Assembly: GCF_964355755.1 (NCBI RefSeq)
Contig: NC_092670.1
Span: 21,761,201-21,825,200, forward strand
Direction: 5' to 3'
DNA from: Antedon mediterranea
Taxonomy: Eukaryota > Echinodermata > Crinoidea > Comatulida > Antedonidae
DNA length: 64,000 nt
Both the position numbers and the translations under genes were made by a program. This document shows positions 10,269 to 23,700 of the stretch, piece by piece; the stretch's first letter is position 1, and the number at the start of each line of letters is the position of its first letter. The notes under the pieces are model-generated. The model did no database searches. It was not told the origin of the DNA and saw only the letters and a list, made by a program, of their open reading frames with translations.

Positions 10269-11465
10269 AACATAATACAATTTACATTTACAAACCGCGA
10301 GCTTACTTTCACACAGGCTCTCACAATAGTAAAATGAATCTACACTATTATACGTGTTTTGATGACATTAATTAATAAATACTAGGCCTACTTAGTAATT
10401 ACATTAAGAACCCAATAGCATATTGGAGATATTTAGGTCTACGACCCAATAGTAGGTCGTATCAGATATTATTTTTTGAAGTTGTTCCAACGACCTTTTG
10501 TCACGAACGAGTAGAGAGGCTCTTTTATCGTTTATGGTATTGTAGCTAGCCCATGGCTAGCCTAGCCAAGCTTGTGTAAGCCTATGCAAGGTATTAAGGA
10601 ATTCCTATGCACAGTGTATGTTTTTTATACCTTTTAAAATAATATTATTAAATTAATATTTATATTGTAAGGTAATGGAAATTTTACGTTAAAGGTGTAC
10701 GTATTAATTATCCCCAATCTTGAAAAAAAGAAGTTCAGACTTTTAATAATAGGCAATTTTGGAGTTTTAATTAAGTTATAGACCTACAACTAATATTATT
10801 GTTTATTATGTGTATATGTAATTTGGAAAATCATAAAAAATACATGCAAAGTAAAAAACATTCAATTACGTTACTGACACGACTGCAATAGTACAAATAC
10901 ATTTAATAATAACACATTTTCCAGGAAGCTTATAATTATATGTGATACTATCATCAATTATTATATTTATAAGCAAGCATGTGTTTCTATACATTTACAA
11001 CTTACAAGAATACATGTTACTAAATACTAGGCCTGTATACAATTCTTCAAATGTTACACTTAAAAACCTGAAGAAAATTGTAATTTTCTTGATAAAAACA
11101 TCTGCTAGTGTTACTTTTGTACATATAATTTCTAACCTACTACTTCATTTTATTAAAATAAAAAATAGTACTGTAGATGGAAATGTACTACATTGAAGCA
11201 CACGTACGTAGGGCTAGGCTAGCTAGGCCTTGCTTGTGACGACCAACAAAGTGCTGCTGCTGTGTGTGTGTTACTGTTTGTGAATCTGATGGTACATACA
11301 TTGGTTTGTGGCTGCCTATACAGTATTACATTATTAAAATTCTAGGCATATTATTATTATTACAATGACGTTCAGTACTACTATTAATATTTATTATTAT
11401 ATTTACAGTGAGTATAGTATTAGGCCTCTAGTATGTATAAATCACGTTTTGTCTTGTGGTTGCTG

Positions 11466-11547
11466 TCACGCATCGGTGGCTTACCGAAGAGTCGATTGAG
11501 TCCGAAACGAACCGATGGAGGAACTCTCGTACGGAAAAAAAAATCGC
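11466..11547 (-). repeat. Right arm of the 1.4-kb spaced inverted repeat
   Basis: Reverse-complement partner of 10171-10268. Sequence outside each arm also shows weaker similarity (CCCGCCA/TGGCGGG next to the poly-T tract), so the arms may be ends of a decayed DNA transposon or of a duplicated promoter segment. Confidence 0.8.
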
Positions 11548-13140
11548 AGCCCGCCACCTGGAGTTGGTTCCTCCATTGAAAGTAATCACTCGCGCGTGAC
11601 ACAACCTCGTTATCATTGTCAGCAGACACAGATTGTCCTATAATTCTGTGCAATATTTACGCACAAGTTAATACATTCTTAATGATACTTTTATTACTTT
11701 ATTGTCAAGGTGCGTTTGTAATTAATGATTGTGGGAAATTTAAGATTTATTGATTTTTATTCTTATAATATAACCGTTTGATTTAAAAAGTTGGAAGACG
11801 ACGTTTGTGCGTGTGTTTTCTAAGTGGCTTCACACAACAAAACAAAAGAAACAAATTGTTTTCTATTGTATGGTTAATTTGAACGATGCAACACGAAGGT
11901 TGGACATCCCAGGTGCGTTTTTATATGATTGTCCGGAACTGGTTGACTTTGATTTTTACTTTAATTGGTCCATTAAAGGAAGTACCAATGAACGGCGCGT
12001 AACCAAAGTATCGACGAGTCTGTTCTTGTCCCAGATGCTGCTAATTTGTTTGTGAGACCAAAACAAAGACGTTTTTTTTATAATAAATAATAATTACATT
12101 CATTTTTAACCAAATAATTTTGTATTGTAACCGCTTAGTATTATTTTTCATATTCTTTTACAACGACAATTGTCAAAATTGTATAAAGCTAAGAGATCCG
12201 TTTAACTCTAAAAATTACTTTAGTTTAATGTATAAGTAATTGTTGGAATGAGCTTATAGCTAGTGAATTCGAATTAATTAGAACGTTTATGTTCAATATA
12301 GATATCACCTCTACCTCTTCTTGTAATATTTATGCATCTTATATAAGATGTTTTACATGGCATTTTATACATTTATAATATAATTTTATTACGATTATAC
12401 ACTTTATATATCCAGGTATATTTATTTATAAAAAAGAAATCAATAATACAACGATAGGCTGAAAAGTAATATTTTACCATATTTGATAACAAAAATTAAT
12501 AGTAAAACTGTTTAAAAAAGAAAAACAAATTAACACATTAAAATTTGTCAAAATATCATCTAAAACATCATAAGAAGCGATAGTAATCGATAAATAAGAC
12601 ACATCAACAAGTGAAACAACGAAAATAAGGGAAAAACCGAAGTGTCTTGCAGGTAGCCCAGTGACACATGTCTACACGTTCTAGCGGGGTGCCTTCCTAA
12701 TGTTCCAATGTGTTATAATAGTGCATACTTTATGTATAGATGTTGCAACAACAAAAATGCTTACTGTACGGTCATAAATATTTTATTTTTCGAAATTTTG
12801 GAGGAGGGGAGGGGGCGAGGGGCTTGGATCAACCTATGCAATATACAAAAATAAATAATATAACATAATTCATCTTTCATTTTTTAGGCAAGGCCATACA
12901 GACAAGTATAGACAAGTTGCCGTATCGGATACTCCTACTTCCTTTATACCATTATTCAATGAAATTAAAAAGATAATTGTCTTGCTGAAAAATAATTACT
13001 GCGAACCGTGATTTAGTTTCCCGGATGTATGTACTTCAACTTAAAAAAAATCTTACTAAATTACTGAAACAAACTTATTATAGTACTCAGTTTGTTTCAA
13101 AGTGTGTAGGCTATACTGTCGCCCTTAATGTGTAATAAAT

Positions 13141-13231
13141 ATTTGTAATCTTAGGTCTTGGGTCTTAGCTTTCGTGATCTTAGGTCTTAGGGGGTCTTAG
13201 CTTTCGTGGTCTTAGGTTTCGTGACACCCGT
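13141..13231. repeat. Short GGTCTTAGCTTTCGTG minisatellite
   Basis: Two and a half units of GGTCTTAGCTTTCGTG(A/G)TCTTAGG, with local GGTCTT repeats between them. Confidence 0.75.
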
Positions 13232-14585
13232 TCTTATTGCTGGTCATTTGCAAATTTTGAAGCAATTTCTATAGAACTGAAAAGACAAAAGTCGAGGCAT
13301 TTTAAAGTGAAACTTCCAAAGTATTGTACAATTGCTATTCTAATGAACAATGTACGTTGGCATGCGGAGAGACACGCCAAAAGGAAGAGACTTATAAAAG
13401 GCCAAAATAAGAATAATGCGTGTGCGTAATACAGTTTGCAATTTTATTCATAACATCCAGGATATGAGCCGGTGATATAAACAATGAGCAACAATGAAGG
13501 GAGGGAGAAACTTATAAACAACACGAAGTCAGCAGGAACAAAAGTCATTTGAAATTATGAACGATACATTAATAAATAAATTATATGTTAAGGTACTTCT
13601 GATTTCATGCTTTGAAGAAGGGAGATACCTAAAAAGATACTAAAATTAATATGCAATATGAAAATTGAATTTAAAGTTTCAATAATTCTATCATTGAAGG
13701 AAAAAATTTACTACTGCAGTCCGTACGGTATTTCAATATTTGTATGCCGCCCTCTTACGACAAGCACCAATTTTTAAGATCTTTGATCACTAAAAAAAGA
13801 GATAGATTGCTATTAAGTATTAGTATTTAGTAAACTGCGTATTTTAACGTTTAAAATCGTATTGCTTATAAAACATCATTACATCCTCAAAATCATAAAG
13901 AAGAAGATTTGATTGATTGTTATAAACTGATTAGGCCCCTATATTTTAGTCTCTAAAGACTTCCTGAATATTTTTGTATTATGCCTATGGTTTAAATATT
14001 AACGGGGAGACTATAACATGTGTGTATGAAAAAGAAGTCAAAATAAAAAGCAAAAACATAAATTGTTTTTACATTTTTAATAAATCCATCATAGCACAGA
14101 CCTCCAGAAAATCATATTTCACGACTTTTCTTCGCGTGCCACGAGACGAAACTCCGCCTTCTGGACGAATCCATTATAAAAATATAATTTATTTAACCAT
14201 TTATTCCTAATATTGATTGATCCTAAAATTGACATAAATGTATTATTTGAAATAATCTAAAAAAACAAAATTACTCGTAGGTATCATTATTTATACGATA
14301 TTTCATTGATATTATGGAAATTAGTAATACCTGTATAACAAATAGTTGTTACCCTTTGTGTATAATGGATCAGTCTTTAAATTAAGCACCTTATCCGCCG
14401 AAACTAAAGGCAATGTTGAGCCAGGGTTAGCAGACTTTGCCTTCGTGTCTGAGTAGTGGTGGTTTGTTTTATGGATTTATAACTTGATTTTGTATAGTTT
14501 TGGAACTTAAACACGCTTTCCTAATGATTAAATCAAATTGGAATTATGTTGCATACCTAACTTGAGACGATTGTCTTCTTTAAAA

Positions 14586-14770
14586 ATGATGGATTTGTGG
14601 TCGGGCAGTGTTTTCTGCCAAAACTGTTTACCTGCTCCTCTTTGGACAGGGGTGTACAGGACGTTAACTCATGGCGGCGGTAAAACTTTGTTTTACCTGT
14701 TGATTATTTGGACTTTATTTGTTTCGGGAAATTGCAAATATTCTAGTGATGAATGTGATTGGAAAGGAGC
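14586..14770 (+). CDS. Meteorin exon 1
   Basis: Begins with two tandem ATG codons (14586 and 14589); either could start. It encodes the signal peptide and the first C-x-W-K-G. Donor GTAAGT at 14771, phase 2. Confidence 0.88.
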
Positions 14771-17700
14771 GTAAGTGCACTTAATGTTGTATAATGTCAA
14801 ATTATGTCACTTTAAAATGTTTTTGGATTTGTATAAGTCCAAGAATAGGTACATCGTGAAGGTTATAATTATATTTACTTTCATTTGATTCGAATGGCTT
14901 ACTATAGTACTTCTTAGCCTACCTACAGTAGTAGTAGTATTAGTATAGTACAGTAAAATAGGAACACCGCACACTCATTCACATTAACAGAACCAATTTA
15001 AAAGTTACTTTATAAGTTTAATAATATGACATTTTTTTAATACAAATTAAAATCTAAACTAAAACAGTTGAAACTTTATTTTGGTGAACAGTTTCTGTTT
15101 TGGAAGATTAAAACTTAGACCACCAACCAAGAGATTGTTTCATTTTAGAAGATCTATAAATAAATATTTTTAAACGATAAACCCAACATATCACATGAAT
15201 ACTTGTGGTGCTGTGTCTTATTAATTTCGTTAATTTTGGTTTTTTTAAAAAAAATAAATAGAAAATGTGATTCAGAAAAAACAAAATTAATATGTCATGG
15301 CTATATATTGAACAAAACATAGTATGTACCTTAATACTTAGATAAACTAAACTCATTGCACTATTCTATATACATCAGTGAATTGTTGATATACTGTACA
15401 GTTACAAATATTGAGGTTAATTGTAATACAGATCTAAATACTGTACTTTTCATGCAACTTACTGTAAATTATTGTACAGTACAGGACTTGATTTGAGATT
15501 TCTCTTCCACACTTTAGCGTAATATTGTAACTGTCTCAAAGTCCAAAATTATTTGGTGTTTGTAACCTGTCTTTTTAGGAATGTATTTTCCTTTCTTGAT
15601 TCTTTGCCCTACAGCGTGTATAAAGTGAGGATGATTAACCCTGTGGTATGCATACGCTAGCATTTCATTGGTGGTTGCTGCAACCTGGGGTGTACATAAG
15701 TGTACCCCTCTAGGCAATATTGACTGTTCATATCAGCTTGCCATGCACTGTGACCCTTATTTTAGGTCAGATAACAAGACATTCAAACTACTACTACTCT
15801 AAATTTAAAGTTTGCTTTTCCAGAGCAAATATTTGTCATTAATATAAACCAACTTATTTTCAAGATAGCAGTTTTAAATTAGCCTTTCATTGTAGTCTTG
15901 AATTGAGATTAAAAAATCATTTGAATGATACATTAGATTAAAAAAAATATTGCACAATTAATAGTACAGTACAGAGTATTTCTGAATCATACAGGTACCA
16001 TATTCTACGCAAATTGCAATTCAAACATACAGAATGTTGGTTGAAATATTTTATTTGATCTACAGTACTACTGTATACAGTTAATATGCAGCAGTTAAAA
16101 CTCTTTTTTCTTTTTTTACTTGCAGTGGTCTCTCGGATGAATCTTCAATGCGTTCAGTAAAAAACCTTTATCTCCAATGTACACGAGGTCGTATTACGTG
16201 GCGCTATCCAAGTGGCGCTATTCATATCGCATTGCAATACAGTCCAAAAGGAACTGAATTTCGAGTATGTCTTAAACCCTCGTTGACAAATCGAGGGGCA
16301 AACATTTATACAGAAGTTGCGCAACAACTACAACTTTTAATTGCGGATCAAAATAGCGCAACAAATTTAAATCAAGAAAAGAACTTGCAAGAGACACATT
16401 GTTTTCATTCCATTAACGGTAAAGCTGCAATATTTATCGAAGCAATGCCAAATATACTTGCTTCAAAACTGGTGACTGAATTTGAATATAGTTTAGATCC
16501 TTTAGTACAAGAAGTAGAACAAGACCCTTTATCAGGTATGTATCCTTTTTATTTTGGATTGTTTTATTTTGCATATGTAGTTTAGATTTTTTCTAAAGCA
16601 CTCTGCAGGGTTTGCACACAAACTGTAAACTGAAATTGGTTTGTCATATGTACTGTAATGTTGTACACTACAGTAAATGAAAACAAACCTGGATTAAACT
16701 ACAGGATTTTTAACCAGGAAACGGTGATTCCGTACGGAAAGAATCATACCAATAAGCTACTGTATTATTCAAGACTACTGTATAAAATAATAAATAATAG
16801 AGACGATTACAGAATATTTCAATTTTCTATGACAAAAAAAAAAAACAGAAGGAAATTTCACTCATAAATTAATACAGTACAGTCGCACATTCAACTTTTC
16901 TCAAACTGGACATTTTGTTATTAAGTCTGTCTGTACTAAAATAAATTGAGTTTGGGCCTTCAAATATAGTCAGGTTTTGTCATAGCATTTGGAGTCTATT
17001 AAAGGGTGACTGTATGCAGTACAATATATACTTTATATTACTGAATACCGCAGTAATTGTCACAGACTTCAAATTTGAAGTTCCCATCCCTCTCTTGTAC
17101 AGAGTACAGTTTTTTTTTCAGTAATGCCCAAGCTATTGTGTACTACAGTGTATATAAGCAATAACTTTATTAGGATCAAATACCAAGGTATTATACAATA
17201 GGTTTATCAAGCCTACTGAACTTTGTAAAAGCACAACAATTCATTTGTTTGCTCCGAGTGCAATGTACCTAAAAAATGCCTTTCTTCATTGTTGCGTTCT
17301 GTAATAAAATTGGATTTTGTTGAGCCAGTCATTGTGAAGTAAAATGGGAATAGATTTGATTGCCCTTAACACTATTTTTGGATTATTTTTATTCTATTCT
17401 TGAGAAATGAAATTTGGAAAAACCTGAATTTCTCACAGTATTTGAATATATACTTACTTCCTTATTGAAATCAAGTTTGTAAAAGTTTATTGTGTGTTAA
17501 CTGTATGTACCTCCCCCTAAAAATGGAACAATATTATCTGCATCCTGGAATTGTTTTATTTATTTTATTTATTTTATGTCTTTACAGACCTTGATTTAAA
17601 AGGAGCGCCATGGCGCTGACGCTCCTTGGCGCTCCTGAAAACGATCAAAGGAGCGCCTAAAATAGCGCTCCCCAACCTGTTATAGTGCGTCATAAAAATA

Positions 17701-20700
17701 TATATAATGATAAGAATATTAACCCCGAATACAACACACAGTCTATATATAGTCGCGCAAACGATCTTTGTTATGGCTACCCCCGATAGGCTAGGCGCGC
17801 CTACGATCTTTGATGTTACGAGAAAAATATCGTAAACAATTCATTCTAAATATAGTATCAGAACGTTCAATCGGTAGCTCAAAAAGACTGCCGTGATCAG
17901 AAGACCGTAATTATACAGACCTAGTTTTTTTGGTCACATGGCATGAAACGCGATACTCTCTGCTTTACCGCAACATCTCACATGTTTTTTTTTTTTAACT
18001 CAGTATGTGAGGGTGGCTGCCGACGATAAACAGTAATTAAGATCGTGTACCTGGATTTTGTGTCACATGACATGAAACATACTCTCTCTGATCTTAATAT
18101 AACTGCTCACATGTTTTCCCCTCCAAATTCTGGTCGGGCCTTTTCTTAACACATGTTGTCGCCTTTATGTTAAATCTTATAGTAATTAATATGGAATATA
18201 TATGTATTTTGCATATATTTTGTTGGTGTCCTAGCCTAGGTGTCGTTGTTTTTATAATTCGCTAACCCAAGGTAGGATTAAATAATTTATAGTGTAGGCC
18301 GCCGAAACTAGACTAGATAGATAACCTCGACTCTCTCTCTCTGCGTGAGCTGAGAGGTCCACGGACCCGATGTCGTCTCGTCGGCGGATTTCCATCCAAA
18401 TTAGGATAACCGATGCGTAGGCCTAGCTAGGGTGGCTACAAAAATTGACGTCTACTATCTATAGATAGGATTTTAATTAGCAAACAATACATTGTTTGTT
18501 TGCATTGTCCATGCTTCTAAAGGCGATGACAATGGTGTTTACTAACCCTACGAACCATCCTACAATCGACGCGTAGTAGATAATTTAATCATAACAATAC
18601 ATCGTAGACTACGTTCAGAGAACAATGACCTACGATGAATTTTACGTGCGAGAGTACCATTTCCGGCCATCTAGAGGTGTCATTTATCAAAATTCGGCTC
18701 GCCACAGGCCCAACCATGGTGGGCCTGTGCCTCGAATACTTAATCAAAATAATGGCTCTCCTCAACATATTGAGGAGAGCCATTAGGAGCTCTCCTCTTA
18801 TATTTATAAATCAAGGTCTGTCTTTAGGCAATGTGACCAAGGATTACCAATAGTGAATTAATCACTGTCCTATCAGATAGGTGGTAATCCCCCTGATACA
18901 GAGGCTATTGTGTGAACCAGTTCACCAGGGTAACCCCCTACTCTTTTTCGAATAATGAACTGGGTTCTTTAAAGTACACACACAGGTTATAACTGTGTAC
19001 ACTGGACCTACGGTTTATAGTCCTTATCCGGGAAGACTTGTTCCACCACAAGAACTAGGAGCGAGTCGGCCTCGAACCCTTGCCGATGTTGTTGTTGGCT
19101 CTTTAGGTACGATAAACGGCGCCCCTGCCTTAACCGCTCGGCCAAAAAGAAGCTACTGAGGACTAAACACTAAACTAAAAATAATTGACATCTACTGTAC
19201 TGTACTACTGTATAAGCATTAAAACAGAAAGACATTTATCTGATGAGACCATTATTGTTGTTGCAGAATCACCTATTATTTCAGTATCAATGTACTATTG
19301 TCATTAGATTAACTTCCCTGTTGTCAAGTGAGCTCTAACCTGTAATTAGTGACTTTAATACTCTGATGTAATCAATATAAATCTCCCGATTGTTCTCCCT
19401 TTTTATGTTTCTATCAAATTGTACAGTAATTCAACTACTGTAGGATATTAAGTAATCAAATTCTGCAAAATAACTTGTTTTGCATTCTTGCAGTTTCCAG
19501 GAACTCGCTTGCTTGAACAATTACAACAGGGGAATGTTGTACATCTACTTTAACGTTATAATTATATAAAACTTTTTGTATCTATATATCCTCTCTCTCG
19601 AGAGCACAGGCTAATGTCAGTTTATCCAGGTAAACTACAGTAGGCACGAAATAGACTCAAATTGCGTGGGGAAATCTTTACATACATTTTTACATACTGT
19701 AGGATAGTTATTTACTAATTTTACCCAAAAAAAGTCACAATAAATCCATTCAATTCAAACCCACTTCTCCTCTCGACTCTCCCCATTGTACATTTTACAT
19801 TAGGCCAAAGTAGCAAACTTGGATAATAATAAAAACGGTTCTGTAGGCAAACAATAGTTCAACATTATTACCTCTGTCCTCACCAGCTTGATCATATCAA
19901 CATGTCTTTGATAGACTTTTCCAGGTTATCTACAGTAGGCTACCTCAACCTGGACTACAGTACTGTACAGTAGGCCTATAGTACACTAAGATTGCAGTAT
20001 CTCACCTGGGTTACTGGAGCCATCTACCAATCTACTTGAGATTTTAATCTCAACAAGTAGGCTTATATTTGTAAACATTCTCCTGTGAAAACCATTTTCC
20101 CACATCCATCTCAACCATCGATGTCACATCAACAACCAAGTATTGTACCTATAGAGGAAAGTGTTGTATGTTGATGGTTCATCAAGTTGTTTGATAAACT
20201 TCAGTATTTTTTGTTTTCATTTATTTTTGTCCAGTGTTTGTTACCACCAGGTGTGTGCTACAGTATAATACTAATTGGCTCAAAAGCTTATTTTTAGAAA
20301 TTGTGCAAATTCAAATAAATTTTCTTCTATACCTGATAAACCCTTTGTAAGACACAGGTGTGCGATTCCAAAATATTACAACAAAATGTGCTATATATCA
20401 CTCAATTGTTACTTTTAAAATCCCCACTTTTTATCTATAGTATTTCTCAAGTGTTTACCAACCAGCTTTATTTGAAAATTGCGCCAATTTAATTTTCCTC
20501 CTTTCAAAAACCAGTGTTCAGATGCTTTTAAGAGCACCTGTGTTCCCTTGTTCCATGAAAAAAATATACTAAATCCCTAATTGTTACTTTTAAAATCTCT
20601 CGCTATTTTATCTACTTTAAGTATCTCTAGTGTGTTTACTTTACAGCTTTATTTGAAAATTGCGCCATTTTTACTCCAATTCAACTTTTCCTTGGTCAGC

Positions 20701-23700
20701 AAATCACAGTTGAAAGCCTATTCTTGCCAGACAAAACATGTGAAAAATCCAATTATTACCAGATCCCTATGTTCTCTATTACTTGCCACTTCAATGCTTA
20801 CTTTGACAGCTTTTTCCAAAAATTGTGCCAATTTTTCCCGCCTACATTCAAATCGGTATTTTAAACATTGTTGTATATGCCTCTTCTCGTCATTATCTAC
20901 TTTGCTTTGGATTCCCTGTGAAGAGCCACAAACAAAAGGTGTTTTAAACCCTTAGTTGTAGGGCCTATCTTTACCCCAGATTTGGGCCTATTGTCTGGGC
21001 CTAGATTGAATTGAATAGCATGGCTTGGGTATGAAAACAATAGAAAACAGGGGAATTACTATCAAGTAGACATTCCCCTACACTTTCTAATCAATTGTAA
21101 GATTAATTAAGGAGTGCCTACCGTGGGAACTTGACAACTTGGATTTGGAACTATGAAAATGTCAATTGAATTCTAAAAAACTGATGTGTTTTTAAAAAGC
21201 ATTATAAAAGATTGGAAAAGAATAGTTTCCCTACAAAACTATAAACATTGCATTGTAACGTTTGTTTTACTTCCTATGTTTTGGTGACTATTATTTCAGC
21301 ATTTGTCAATTAAATTTAGATTTCAAAATAAAAGGTTGTAATGAATAAACAAATTTTCATTTATACAGACTAAAAAAACACCATCCAAACATTTTTAGAT
21401 AATAAGCACGTGATCATACAGTAGCATACTCTAGCCATACACACACCTGTGTTGTTCATTGTATCCAAATCGTTACCAAATACTGCAAAATAGCCATTGT
21501 TGTGTCATAGATCTAAACAAAACAAATATACTTGAATAGTTTATTGATTGTCCCAACTGCCAGATTTCAAAACATTCATAATAGTGAACAATCATAGCAC
21601 TTTTGATTTGCATCAGCCTATTGTTATCAAATTTAAACAAACTATTACCGTGTAGGTTAATTATGTCTCATTAGGTTTAAATTTTGAAATATTGATTTTG
21701 AGAGCGCAAGCTGTAATCACACTTTTTAGTTTCAAGTATTGATCATTATTGATTGTTTAAATAAACTGTTTACTATATGTCCCAATTGAAAACATGTCTG
21801 AAACACTATTAAGTATTATTTCATTGGTAAACATTTCTGGGTTTTTTAGAAACTTTCTTTTTCTTTCTTCTCTGTTTAACTGAAATGTGAATTAATTTTA
21901 TGACTAAAATGCTTATATTGTTTACTTTTTTCTATAACTTTTTTTTGTCTAGTTCGTACCTAGTTGTACTAGGTTGTATTGTATTAAAAACATATGTTTT
22001 TGTGTAAAAGTTTTCCATCTCATTGATTCTGATACATTCATTTATTTCTCTTATCTACTTCTCTATATAACAATTCTATTTCTTTTGTATTTAAATAAGT
22101 TAAAATCCAACATGGCTTAAACTTAAAATCAAAGTTATTCAGACAGGCATGTCACAATGGCGACTACTCAAACAATTGTATTAGTAGGTTTAACATTATC
22201 AGCTTAACATTCTGATATGGTGCAGTTAACCATGGAAATAAATGTATTGTGAAGAAACAAAGTTAAGTACTAATATAGTGGCGTAAAATTTAAGAAAATA
22301 CCTGTTCTGCTCCATTCAAAAGATTTTTTGCGCAACCTTGCTGAACTATTTTTATTATATTTTCGAACAATGTGCTTTACTCCATAAGATTTAGCCTCAC
22401 AATACGATCGGATTAGTTGTGGTATGACGAGATTTGAAAGCAGGAAACAAACTATAAGTACACTGACTTTAAAAAGAATGTATAACAATGTTTAAAGATT
22501 TAACTTTAAAAAAAATAAGGTGCAGTTTTGTAGTAGATCACTTTGTATAACATGTGATACTAGGTATAGTCATGCATTGGTATATAATTTAGTATACAAT
22601 TTAGAGTATAATGATTAAAATGGAAATAATATATAATTAGTTGGTATTAAAATGTAAAATAACAATGATGATTATTACAAGAATTAGTTTTACTATGTAC
22701 TGTATAGACACATTTGAGTCGGTGGCAGAGTTCAAATAGTTACTTGTTTTTCTTTAGGCCTAGATATTTTAATGGTCACTTCATTTATGGTTGTGTTATA
22801 AACATAAAGTGACCTGGCTCCCAACTTTCCTGGGAAAGTTTCATTTCAAAAAGATTGATTATTTATTCACAAAAGAATTTGTTGTGGAAAGATTGTTCCT
22901 GTTGACAGGATATGAGATAAGATACTAATATTAATTAGTAATCAACAATTAATTAGATAACAATATTACAGTAGACACCAATCAATGAGATAAGAATACT
23001 ATATTCCCGTAGAACTCAATGAGATTCCTATACTATACAATAACACACAGCAAAAGAAAAAAACATGACATTTGATCATTATGTAATCATACTAAAGTTG
23101 AAACTACACTTGTACTATTACTAATACCATGGAGCTATAAATTTATTCTAATTTATAGGTCCATGCTGCTGCTACAGTAATACTGTACTACAAGTGTAGT
23201 TTCAGCTTTTTTAATGCCATTTTTACTGCCATTAGAAGACACATCAACTAATGTGCTTCTGTTATAACATTGGGCTACATGTACTTTTAGGCATTGCGTT
23301 GTTATTATTAATTTTCAAAACAATAGAAAAGATTTTTTTTAATGATTTGGAGTCTAGACAATCTGTAAAATGAGAGGAACTCTGGAACCACTAGTTGTTC
23401 TTGCAAGGTCTTAAATGAAACCTGATTGACTGACAGGTCAATGGAAGAGGGCGCCACATGCAGAGGAAAGCGTGCCTAGTTTGATGTTTACCAACATAGC
23501 AATCACTCCAGAATGAAACTTCATCTCAACAAATGTTTCTATTTATAAAGTTTGATCAGATGAAATGTCAGGCACGCTCTAATAAGGTTTACGACTTAAA
23601 TCGGTTTGCAAATCTATTTATGATAAGTTATGCCAACGATGTTACCATGGCAATGACACAGTTACAACATCTGGAACTGATTAATTAAAGATATTTGCAA

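Larger units (their letters stand above)
9926..14585. other. Gene-free stretch upstream of the meteorin gene
   Basis: Apart from the inverted arms at 10171 and 11466 and the minisatellite at 13141, this is AT-rich sequence with only short frames that show no coding character. The meteorin promoter and leader should lie near its right end; no TATA box stands out. Confidence 0.5.

Noticed and set aside
10942-11196. 84-codon plus-strand frame between the inverted arms
   Set aside because: Very AT-rich, hydrophobic by composition (Ile, Leu, Lys, Asn codons), no splice context or family motif.
11420-11653. Overlapping minus frames across the right inverted arm
   Set aside because: Explained by the GC-rich repeat arm; the left arm does not preserve the frame.
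19062-19151. Functional tRNA-Leu or tRNA-Ser gene
   Set aside because: A and B boxes are present, but no acceptor-stem pairing was seen and a SINE-like body follows.
20581-20955. 124-codon plus-strand frame in meteorin intron 2
   Set aside because: Lies across the degenerate 180-bp array; the frame does not persist between units, so it is a chance opening in a repeat.
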